Shown here in pieces: positions 34,290 through 41,131 of a stretch of 64,000 nucleotides of DNA. Within the stretch, counting starts at the first letter, position 1; each line of letters begins with the position of its first letter. A program made the translations under genes and the position numbers. Where the stretch lies: assembly GCF_006494425.1 (NCBI RefSeq), contig NZ_VHIV01000001.1, positions 62,001 to 126,000 of the forward strand, in the 5' to 3' direction. Origin of the DNA: Bacillus dicomae. GTDB lineage: Bacteria > Bacillota > Bacilli > Bacillales > Bacillaceae_G. The notes beneath the pieces were generated by a model. That model searched no databases. It saw nothing but the letters and a program-made list of their open reading frames with translations, and was not told the origin of the DNA.

Positions 34290-34625
34290 TTAAAAAACTC
34301 CTTTTTTAATTTTTTATGAAAGGTGAAATATTATTTTTAGAAATATAATTGTAAGCTAGCTATGTATAGCAATTTATCATAGGCATTAATGGAAAGCGAC
34401 AAACAAAAATGTTTATGTGTATCAAAATGCGACATATATCTCAAAGTGGTTTATTTCTAGATAAATTTTTAGCGGAATAAAGTATATGTAGTGCCAAAAT
34501 CAGCATTTATGAAATATTCATTTTTTGACTTTTTACATGTGCTTTGATCGTTATTCTCCTTTTCCGAGGGGATAGGAAAAATATCTAATGGGGAATTAAC
34601 TATCTTGAAATGGATTGATGTGGGA
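34290..34625. other. Gene-free stretch upstream of the esterase
   Basis: AT-rich, no open frame with a ribosome-binding site. It should contain the promoter of the minus-strand esterase gene. Its right end is the insertion point of a bcr1 repeat. Confidence 0.5.
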
Positions 34626-34782
34626 TTTATCCCGCTTTAATGGGCAGTAAGATCCCCACCTCAAAATTCAGTGAAAGCAAAGAAGTTAGGTGGGGGATCA
34701 ACTGCCCATAAAAGTCCGATTGGTTCAACTAATAATCAGTGGGGGATGAAGAAAACCCCCACTGATTAAAGTTTCACTTTAT
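34626..34782. repeat. bcr1-type repeat, copy 1
   Basis: A 157-bp element bounded by TTTAT on both sides, with long internal pairings: GGGCAGTAAGATCCCCACC against GGTGGGGGATCAACTGCCC, and a second hairpin AATCAGTGGGGG/CCCCCACTGATT. It differs from copies 2 and 3 (44679, 51761) at only a few positions. I recognise it from memory as bcr1 of the B. cereus group, a MITE-like mobile repeat with TTTAT target duplication. Confidence 0.85.
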
Positions 34783-34799
34783 ATGTTGTATTATAAAAA

Positions 34800-34852
34800 A
34801 GAAAAAGCATGCCCCTTCTTGCAGTATAAAGAAGAGGCATGCTTTTTCTTTT
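34800..34852. terminator. Terminator downstream of the tetR gene
   Basis: AAGAAAAAGCATGCC pairs with GGCATGCTTTTTCTT, with an inner TTCTT/AAGAA stem; T runs on both strands. Confidence 0.7.
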
Positions 34853-34937
34853 ATTCCAGATGCTTTAATACCTAGAAAAAATAAAACAGAAATAAAGGTA
34901 CAAAATGAAGCAACAAAGCGTAGGACTTGATTAAAAT

Positions 34938-35522
34938 TTAAGGCATTAAAGATTTCAATGCTAAATTCATATAAGTATTCATTCTCTGTTCTAGTGAGTA
35001 TTTTCCATCTAAAAGACACCAATCTAATATAAGCCCTCTAGCAATTGTAAAAAGATACGTTGTTATTTCTTCTACACTCATATCATTTGTTAATTCTTTT
35101 TCAAGTTGTCCTTTGTAAACAAAGCCATTTAGAGCTTCGTAAATTAGTGAAGGCTCATATATAAATGATCTTTTGTTGAAATCGTTAAGAAGATTTATAT
35201 GTAACTCTAATTTAGTTGTATATTCAGCTATGCATTGGAAGAAAGTTAAAATAGTTGTTTGCATTGTTGTATGTTGATCGATATTTTTTAATTCAACATG
35301 TAGGTTTTCTTCAATTTGTTGAAATAATTTTTTATAAATATCCTCTTTGGAAGAGAAATAATGATAAAAAGTTCCTACTGATACATTTGCTTTTTTACAA
35401 ATATCTTCAATTGTTATATTTTCAAATTTTTTTTCTTTCATTAAATTTAAAAACACATGAAATATATTGTTCTGTGTTAGTAGAGCTTGTTGTTTTCTAT
35501 TTGGCAGAGTTTTTTTATGCAA
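34938..35522 (-). CDS. TetR/AcrR-family regulator, divergent from cytochrome P450
   Basis: A 194-residue regulator; helix-turn-helix at about 35-65 (ITIEDICKKANVSVGTFYHY), then a helical ligand domain. It is divergent from the P450 gene. A 37-bp near-perfect palindrome lies in the 150-bp spacer just behind the P450 promoter, the expected place for repression of the P450 by this protein. The likely inducer is the P450 substrate or a related hydrophobic compound. Confidence 0.9.
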   Translation of the reverse strand: MHKKTLPNRKQQALLTQNNIFHVFLNLMKEKKFENITIEDICKKANVSVGTFYHYFSSKEDIYKKLFQQIEENLHVELKNIDQHTTMQTTILTFFQCIAEYTTKLELHINLLNDFNKRSFIYEPSLIYEALNGFVYKGQLEKELTNDMSVEEITTYLFTIARGLILDWCLLDGKYSLEQRMNTYMNLALKSLMP

Positions 35523-35577
35523 CGTCTATTCCCCCTTATTTATATATTAACGGATATCTTAAAACCAAAAAAGTAGT

Positions 35578-35648
35578 TTGAATATTTTGGTTCTTGTTAT
35601 ATAATCCTCATTACACCGAATAACATTCGGTGAATGTTGTTCGATGTA
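35578..35648 (+). promoter_or_regulatory. P450 promoter and 37-bp TetR operator
   Basis: TTGAAT-N16-TATAAT at 35578-35605. Downstream, 35612-35648 forms a 17-3-17 inverted repeat with two mismatches, itself containing the perfect sub-repeat ACCGAAT-AAC-ATTCGGT. The length suggests two repressor dimers side by side. Confidence 0.65.
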
Positions 35649-35679
35649 ATGGAATTTCTTTGAGAGGAGATTGTTATAT

Positions 35680-36906
35680 ATGAAAACACCTTATCAATCA
35701 GTTGTTATGATTCCTACAAATAAGTTGATGGGAAAAAAGGCTTTAGAAGATCCGTATAAACCATTTGCATGGTACAAAGAGATGCGAGAAAAGGAGCCTA
35801 TTTGTTTTAATCATCAGGCAGACATGTGGAATGTTTTTTTGTACGAAGATGTAAAAACTGTCTTAGAGGATAAAGAGTACTTTTCTAATATTATGCCTGA
35901 GAAGAAAAAGTCTCCATTTCCACAAAGTATTCTTGGGATGGATCCGCCAAAACATACGCAAATTCGGTCTATTGTAAATCGGTCTTTCACTCCTAAAGCA
36001 TTAAGGGAATGGGAACCTAGAATCCAGCAAATCACAAACGATATACTCAATCAATTATCCGAGCGTGAAACTTTTGATATTGTTAGGGAGTTATTTTATC
36101 CGTTACCAGTTATAGTAATTGCTGAAATGTTAGGTGTTTCTGCTAAGGATATGGAAAGGTTTAAGAGGTGGTCTGATATTATCGTAAGTTCACCGAGTCA
36201 TGATGATCCGGATTATTTGGAAGAATTTTTTAATACACGTTTACAAGCAGAAAATGAATTAGGAGAGTTTTTTGAAGAAATCATACAATCCAATCGAGGG
36301 AAATCCAAAAAAGATTCAAATAACATTATTTCTTTATTAGTTCAAAGTGAAGCGGACAAAAACATTTCAGGAAAAGAAATAGTACCGTTTTGTAAACTAC
36401 TTTTAGTAGCGGGAAATGAAACAACAACTAATTTACTTGGAAACGCTTTATATTGCTTCATAGAACATCCAAATGTTTATGATCAATTACAACAGGATAT
36501 ATCTCTTATTCCGAAAGCAATTGAAGAAGTATTGCGGTATCGTTCACCGGTTCAAAGAATTGTACGCAGAGTAAAAAAAGAGATTCAATTAAAAGGGCAA
36601 ACTTTACAAGTAGATCAAATCATTTCAGCTTGGGTTGGATCAGCTAACCGTGATTCGCATCAATTCAAAGATGCCGATAGTTTTAACATATATCGTAGGC
36701 GTAATCCTCATCTTACATTTGGACATGGAATCCATTTTTGTTTAGGTGCTCCTCTAGCTAGATTAGAAGCGAAAATTGTATTAACGGAATTAATAAAAAG
36801 ATATAAATCATTTTCATTTGTTGACCAGAATCTTCCTGTTCCTATCTCAAATAGTAGTTCTATATATGGATTACATTCTTTCCCTGTAAAAAGTGAACTA
36901 AATTAA
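35680..36906 (+). CDS. Cytochrome P450, CYP109-like
   Basis: About 408 residues; ATG 35680 chosen because AGAGGAGA precedes it (the frame opens 3 codons earlier). Oxygen-activation motif AGNETTTN in helix I (about 244), ExxR in EEVLRYR (about 281) and heme-ligand loop FGHGIHFCLGAPLAR (about 346-360) are complete. The overall sequence closely resembles B. subtilis YjiB (CYP109B1), which oxidises fatty acids, terpenoids and steroids. A soluble class-I enzyme needing outside redox partners; none is encoded nearby. Probably repressed by the divergent TetR. Confidence 0.9.
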   Translation: MKTPYQSVVMIPTNKLMGKKALEDPYKPFAWYKEMREKEPICFNHQADMWNVFLYEDVKTVLEDKEYFSNIMPEKKKSPFPQSILGMDPPKHTQIRSIVNRSFTPKALREWEPRIQQITNDILNQLSERETFDIVRELFYPLPVIVIAEMLGVSAKDMERFKRWSDIIVSSPSHDDPDYLEEFFNTRLQAENELGEFFEEIIQSNRGKSKKDSNNIISLLVQSEADKNISGKEIVPFCKLLLVAGNETTTNLLGNALYCFIEHPNVYDQLQQDISLIPKAIEEVLRYRSPVQRIVRRVKKEIQLKGQTLQVDQIISAWVGSANRDSHQFKDADSFNIYRRRNPHLTFGHGIHFCLGAPLARLEAKIVLTELIKRYKSFSFVDQNLPVPISNSSSIYGLHSFPVKSELN

Positions 36907-36909
36907 ACA

Positions 36910-36944
36910 TTTTGGCTCTGGTATAGTCGTGCCAGAGCCAAATT
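36910..36944 (+). terminator. Terminator after the P450 gene
   Basis: TTTGGCTCTGG pairs with CCAGAGCCAAA around TATAGTCGTG. Confidence 0.75.
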
Positions 36945-37095
36945 TATATGATCCATCTCAGTTTCATAAAAAGGATTATATTCAGGGGAAAATTCCAGAT
37001 TATCACTAATTTAGGCATACTAAAAGGAAATAAAGACTAGGAAAACAATTACAAATTCATGCAGTACTTAGATTAAATATAGGAGGATACTGGAA

Positions 37096-37632
37096 TTGAG
37101 TAATTTCACACGTTTACGCACACAAACCATAATAAAAGATGCGTTTATGAATTTATTAAAAGAAAAAACATTTTCATCCATCACAATCAATCATATTTGT
37201 GAAAAAGCAATGATTCATAGAAGCACATTTTACCGTCATTATGAGGATAAATATGAATTATTTAGCGATGTTTCAAATTCCATCGCAATCAATCTTTTTG
37301 AACAAACAAAAGAAGGATTGAATTTAGAACATACATTGTTTGAGGAAATAATTGAATACATAGATGTTAATCGTGCATTGTTTTTTAATATTACAAGTAA
37401 AAATAATAGCCTTGAGTTATACGAAAAATTGATTCGATTTGGTGCAGAAAATTTATATGAAAATTCAATGGAATATAATGATCCGCTTTCTAAAAAAATC
37501 CAAAACTCAGATTGCCCCATGGTACTATGTGATTTCTACTGTAGTGGTTTTTTTGAGATTATAAAAAAATGGTTAAGCAATGAATATTCCTATACAAAAG
37601 AAGAGTTGATTCAGATTTCTAAGAATTTATAG
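37096..37632 (+). CDS. TetR-family regulator
   Basis: A 178-residue regulator starting with TTG 37096, 8 bp after AGGAGG. Helix-turn-helix at about 26-55 (ITINHICEKAMIHRSTFYRHY) and a C-terminal domain like that of TetR_C_7/YbiH-type proteins, with a cysteine pair near the end. No operator was recognised nearby; the butanediol-dehydrogenase-like gene 230 bp downstream may be a target. Confidence 0.85.
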   Translation: MSNFTRLRTQTIIKDAFMNLLKEKTFSSITINHICEKAMIHRSTFYRHYEDKYELFSDVSNSIAINLFEQTKEGLNLEHTLFEEIIEYIDVNRALFFNITSKNNSLELYEKLIRFGAENLYENSMEYNDPLSKKIQNSDCPMVLCDFYCSGFFEIIKKWLSNEYSYTKEELIQISKNL

Positions 37633-37741
37633 ATAAAAGAACCGATTTGAAATAAATGTCTCTATTTGAGACGTATATAATTTTTTGCTCATCGTCTTCC
37701 TCAAAAACCTATGATAGATTATTGAACATAGCAAAGGAGGA

Positions 37742-37786
37742 ATGAGTAAGGTTAAAGAGCAAAAGAAAATTGCTGTTATGCTTTAA
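37742..37786 (+). pseudogene. 14-codon mini-ORF with strong ribosome-binding site
   Basis: ATG 37742 follows AAAGGAGGA; the frame reads MSKVKEQKKIAVML and stops. It may be the 5' remnant of a deleted gene or a leader peptide for the dehydrogenase 72 bp downstream. Nothing further supports either reading. Confidence 0.3.
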
Positions 37787-37858
37787 AAAACGAATTGCGA
37801 TCTAATATTAAATGAAAAATTATATATAATATTCGAATTATTTGAGGGAGGATTTTTT

Positions 37859-38881
37859 ATGAAAGCCGCAGTGTGGTATGGTGAAAAAGATATTCGTATC
37901 GAGGAAAGAGAAACAAAAGAGTTACAACCCAATGATGTAAAAGTTAAAGTGGCATGGGCTGGTATTTGTGGTTCTGATTTACATGCATACTTGCATCCAG
38001 ATTCAGTACCAATGAATAAGAATACGGTACTCGGACATGAATTTTCTGGTGAAATTGTAGAAGTTGGTTCTCATGTAACACAATTTAAAGAAGGGGACAG
38101 AGTGTGCATCTATCCAATGATGCTTAAAGATCCTTCAAATGCTGAAACTGAACGTTTTATCACTTTAGATGCGGTTGGTGCACAAATCGATGGAGGGTTT
38201 GCTGAATACGCGATACTTCCACAAAAAACGATTTTTAAAATTCCAGATACTTTACCATTAGAAGTGGCAGCAATGGTAGAGCCAGCAGCTGTATCTTTCC
38301 AATCAATTAAGGATTCAAATGTAGGAGAAGGAGATACTGTTGTTGTTTATGGCGCAGGTCCAATTGGGCTATTTGCTGTATTAGGTGCAAAAGCTGCAGG
38401 TGCTTCTAATATTATTGTTGTTGATTTATTTGATAGTCGACTTGATAAAGCAACCGAAGTGGGTGCGACACATACTTTTAATGCTAAAGAAGTAAACCCT
38501 GTAGAAGAAATTCGTAAATTATTCCCAGATGGAGCAGATGTGACAATTGAAGCTGCAGGTGTTGACTCAACATTTAATCAAGCTATTCAATCGACTAAAG
38601 TTCGTGGCACAATGATGGTTATCAGCTTCCACACGCAAGATATCCAATTTAATGCTCCTGCTTCCTTACTCTTTAGTGGTGTAAAATTAATGGGATCTGT
38701 GGGATACAGTAATGAAACTTATAATGAGGTCATTCAATTACTTGCTAATGGAAGATTACCTGCGCAATCAATTATTACAAGTAAAGTTGATATAGATAAT
38801 ATCGCTGAACAAGGTTTTGAAGCGTTAATTCATGACAAAGCGCAAGCAAAAATTCTAGTTAAATTAAGTGGCGCACATTAA
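37859..38881 (+). CDS. Medium-chain zinc dehydrogenase, 2,3-butanediol-dehydrogenase-like
   Basis: A 340-residue MDR enzyme. Catalytic-zinc ligands are in WAGICGSDLHAY (Cys about 37) and LGHEFSGEIVEVG (His-Glu about 60), and the NAD-binding motif is VVYGAGPIGLFAVLGAKAAG (about 163-182). The closest recalled relatives are BdhA-type enzymes, but the usual four-cysteine structural-zinc lobe is missing: residues about 82-110 read YPMMLKDPSNAETERF instead. So the fold must be stabilised otherwise or the enzyme has diverged. Dehydrogenates a secondary alcohol or polyol; the substrate is unsure. Confidence 0.82.
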   Translation: MKAAVWYGEKDIRIEERETKELQPNDVKVKVAWAGICGSDLHAYLHPDSVPMNKNTVLGHEFSGEIVEVGSHVTQFKEGDRVCIYPMMLKDPSNAETERFITLDAVGAQIDGGFAEYAILPQKTIFKIPDTLPLEVAAMVEPAAVSFQSIKDSNVGEGDTVVVYGAGPIGLFAVLGAKAAGASNIIVVDLFDSRLDKATEVGATHTFNAKEVNPVEEIRKLFPDGADVTIEAAGVDSTFNQAIQSTKVRGTMMVISFHTQDIQFNAPASLLFSGVKLMGSVGYSNETYNEVIQLLANGRLPAQSIITSKVDIDNIAEQGFEALIHDKAQAKILVKLSGAH

Positions 38882-39250
38882 ACATATTTTAGATGAAATA
38901 ACTTGAGAAGATTAAAAATTTGTAAAAATAGTCGAGAATATTAGAATGTAATTGAAATGTCTTTTAAAATAGAGTGGAAAAGAAATAATTAAAAATATAG
39001 AGAACTCTTAACTATTTACTCAAGAAATTCAAGCCTTTTATCCTCTAATATTTTACGAAATCCTGCTAGAAATATAGGCTTTGTGCAACGAACCGATAAA
39101 TAACAAGCCAAAGATTTAGTTGTTTTGCGTGTATACCCTCACAAGAAAAAATATAGATTTTATCTTGTGGGGGGTATTATAGAATTCTTAAGTTGATGCA
39201 CACATATGGAGAGGTCTAATAGCGTGAAGATAAACTAATAAAATATAAGT
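38882..39250. other. Gene-free stretch with a palindrome near the right end of the accessory block
   Basis: No supported gene. 39133-39177 is a near-perfect inverted repeat (arms ATACCCTCACAAGA and TCTTGTGGGGGGTAT) followed by TATAGAATT. The same outer sequence occurs at 29394-29461 on the other side of the block. The rest is AT-rich sequence with many stop codons in every frame. Confidence 0.5.
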
Positions 39251-39394
39251 TTATACGTTACTTAGTAACAGAATAAAGGCGGACAAGGTTTCCCCATATT
39301 CTAAATTCTTTTTGTATATATCTGCATAAGCAATCTTCAATTGCTCACGTAATTGTTTCTTCTCTTTTTCTAACTTCTTAATCTTACGTTTCAA
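39251..39394 (-). pseudogene. Coiled-coil gene remnant, possibly the C-terminus of a Tn554-type TnpC/DUF6262 protein
   Basis: A 47-codon open frame (TTG 39394 to TAA 39251) with no ribosome-binding site reads KKLEKEKKQLREQLKIAYAD and ends ILLLSNV. The basic coiled coil followed by QLKIAYADIY resembles the C-terminal end of DUF6262/TnpC proteins of Tn554-like transposons. A 12-bp perfect hairpin (39397-39424) cuts off the upstream part. This is a weak, memory-based resemblance. Confidence 0.3.
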
Positions 39395-39395
39395 T

Positions 39396-39424
39396 GAGCC
39401 TATAATTATTTCTAATTATAGGCT
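39396..39424. repeat. Perfect 12-bp hairpin behind hxlR copy 2
   Basis: AGCCTATAATTA and TAATTATAGGCT around TTTC. Not followed by a T run in the hxlR direction, so not a normal terminator for it. Confidence 0.6.
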
Positions 39425-39449
39425 GTTTAACGATGGTAAGTTTTTTGTT

Positions 39450-39788
39450 TTATAAACTTAATCCAAACCGCTTTAGTTCAATAAAAATCCCCTCTAATTG
39501 CTTTCCTTTATCCGTTAATGTGTACTCTACACGAGGCGGAACTTCTGGATATACTTTTCTCGTGATAATGCCTTGAGCTTCTAATTCTTTTAGTCGAAGC
39601 GATAATGTTTTCGGACTAATGCCGTCCATTGATTTTTGTAAGTCACTAAAGCGTAATGTTCCCTCGATAAGAAGGTCACGAATGATTAAAAACGTCCATT
39701 TTGTACGAATTACATCAAGCGTTTTAGCGATAGGACAAGGTATACCAGGTAAACCTTTCGTTAGTTCAACCGGATCTATATTGCTCAT
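39450..39788 (-). CDS. HxlR-family transcriptional regulator, copy 2
   Basis: A 112-residue winged-helix regulator, nearly identical to copy 1 at 29028 apart from a 3-residue longer C-terminus (GIFIELKRFGLSL) and conservative changes. ATG 39788 lies after TGGAGG, so five upstream codons are excluded. The conserved cysteine in CPIAKTLDVIR suggests thiol-based sensing of quinones or aldehydes. It is divergent from the lipoprotein/flavoprotein operon at 39957, a usual target of such regulators. The homology with copy 1 stops just upstream of the ribosome-binding site. Confidence 0.9.
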   Translation of the reverse strand: MSNIDPVELTKGLPGIPCPIAKTLDVIRTKWTFLIIRDLLIEGTLRFSDLQKSMDGISPKTLSLRLKELEAQGIITRKVYPEVPPRVEYTLTDKGKQLEGIFIELKRFGLSL

Positions 39789-39829
39789 GGAACTAGCCTC
39801 CATAAAATTTTTTGAATGAATTTGCTTTA

Positions 39830-39901
39830 TAGTATCACAAAACTATACTTTTGGTAACTATATGAAAAAAATATCACTACTTCCATAAAGGAAGTAAGTG
39901 C
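39830..39901 (+). promoter_or_regulatory. Divergent promoter region with repeats
   Basis: Direct repeats of ACTATA (AAACTATACTTTTGGTAACT) lie at about 39839-39862, and CACTACTTCC/GGAAGTAAGTG form an inverted repeat at 39875-39900. The position between hxlR copy 2 and the lipoprotein gene suits HxlR binding. Confidence 0.45.
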
Positions 39902-39956
39902 ATATACAATAGCAATACGAAATACAAAGGGTTTAGATGAGGAGGTGGTGATTTTT

Positions 39957-40496
39957 ATGGGGATAAAAAAGTTGTTTCGATTCCTTAGTTTGTTTGTTGT
40001 TTGTATTGTACTTGTAGCATGCAGCGTGGAACAAAAAACTGAAGTTCAGTTATTAAAAGAAATGCCAAAGGCAAAAACAATGACAATCGATCCTTCACTA
40101 AGTAAAATGGAAGCGACCGAAATGGTTCATGCAGCGCAGCGTTTTTATGCATTTTGGGATACAGGTAAAGAGGAGCTTCTTTCGCAGACTGTTACGAAAG
40201 ATTTTTTCGATAATACGTTGCCGAAAGGGCGACCACAAGGTGTTGAAGGATTAAAGTTTGCAGCGCAAAATTTTCGTAAAGTCGTTCCTAATATACATTG
40301 CGAGATTAAAGATTTATTAGTCGTCGGTGATAAAGTAACAGCCCGCCTTTCTTTTACAGGAACGCATAATGGTAAAAATATTAGCTTTTCTGCAATAGAT
40401 ATTTTGCATGTGAAAGACGGAAAGATTACGGAAGACTGGCATTTGGAAGATAATCTTACGTTGAAACAGCAACTTGGGTTAATAAGCGAGGAATAG
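39957..40496 (+). CDS. SnoaL-like (ester cyclase fold) lipoprotein
   Basis: About 179 residues with a lipoprotein signal (FVVCIVLVACSVE; Cys at about 22), then an NTF2/SnoaL-like domain with AAQRFYAFWDTGKEEL and the closing HVKDGKITEDWHLEDN of the ester-cyclase group. ATG 39957 follows GGAGGTGGTG. It is anchored outside the membrane. The next gene starts 19 bp on, so they form an operon, probably controlled by HxlR copy 2. A binding or detoxification role for small aromatic compounds is only a guess. Confidence 0.82.
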   Translation: MGIKKLFRFLSLFVVCIVLVACSVEQKTEVQLLKEMPKAKTMTIDPSLSKMEATEMVHAAQRFYAFWDTGKEELLSQTVTKDFFDNTLPKGRPQGVEGLKFAAQNFRKVVPNIHCEIKDLLVVGDKVTARLSFTGTHNGKNISFSAIDILHVKDGKITEDWHLEDNLTLKQQLGLISEE

Positions 40497-40515
40497 ATTA
40501 GGGGAGAGAAAAACG

Positions 40516-41064
40516 ATGAAAAATATATTTATTATAAATGGACATGAAAAATACGGTACAAAGGAAGGACGATTAAATAAAACGTTAGTGGATCATATGG
40601 TAACGGTATTAAGCGAGAATCATCATGTGAAAACAACAACGATTCAAGATGGATACAATATAAAAGAAGAACAAGATAAGTTTTTATGGGCTGATGTTGT
40701 GATTTATCAAACACCGATTTATTGGTTTAGTGTTCCAGGATTATTTAAAACGTATATGGATGAAGTATATGAATACGGTTTGTTCTTTGAAGGAGCGGAT
40801 GAATATGGAACAGGTGGTTTATTAAAAGAGAAAGCGTATATGTTCTCTACAACTTGGAATGCACCTGAAAAGGCATTTGGAGATAAGACGAAGTTCTTTG
40901 AAGGGGAAAGTTTAGAATCAACGCTTAGTCATTTACACCGGGTGCAGAAGTTTCTTGGGATGAGTCCGTTAAAGAGTTTTGCTTGTTATGATGTGGTGAA
41001 GAATCCAGATATTGAGCAGTATTTATTGAACTTGAAAGATCATTTAGATGGAGTAATTAAATAG
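40516..41064 (+). CDS. NAD(P)H oxidoreductase, flavodoxin-like fold (MdaB type)
   Basis: A 182-residue flavoprotein of the NQO/MdaB group: FIINGHEKYGTKEGRLNKTL at the start (FMN/FAD phosphate site), then YQTPIYWFSVPGLFKTYMDE (about 71-90) and the GTGGLLKEKAYMFSTTWNAP active-site region. These enzymes reduce quinones with two electrons, protecting from redox cycling. It lies in an operon with the lipoprotein, beside an HxlR regulator, the classic arrangement for quinone-responsive detoxification genes. Confidence 0.88.
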   Translation: MKNIFIINGHEKYGTKEGRLNKTLVDHMVTVLSENHHVKTTTIQDGYNIKEEQDKFLWADVVIYQTPIYWFSVPGLFKTYMDEVYEYGLFFEGADEYGTGGLLKEKAYMFSTTWNAPEKAFGDKTKFFEGESLESTLSHLHRVQKFLGMSPLKSFACYDVVKNPDIEQYLLNLKDHLDGVIK

Positions 41065-41080
41065 TAGTTTGTATTGTGAA

Positions 41081-41116
41081 GAAGGTACTACTAAGGATGT
41101 AGTACCTTCTCTTTTT
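41081..41116. terminator. Terminator between convergent genes
   Basis: GAAGGTACTAC pairs with GTAGTACCTTC around TAAGGAT, then a T run. Confidence 0.85.
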
Positions 41117-41131
41117 ATAAAAACTCACACT

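Noticed and set aside
34774-35022. 82-codon minus-strand frame rich in Phe and Leu
   Set aside because: Overlaps the end of the tetR gene and a terminator; composition is that of translated AT-rich hairpin DNA.
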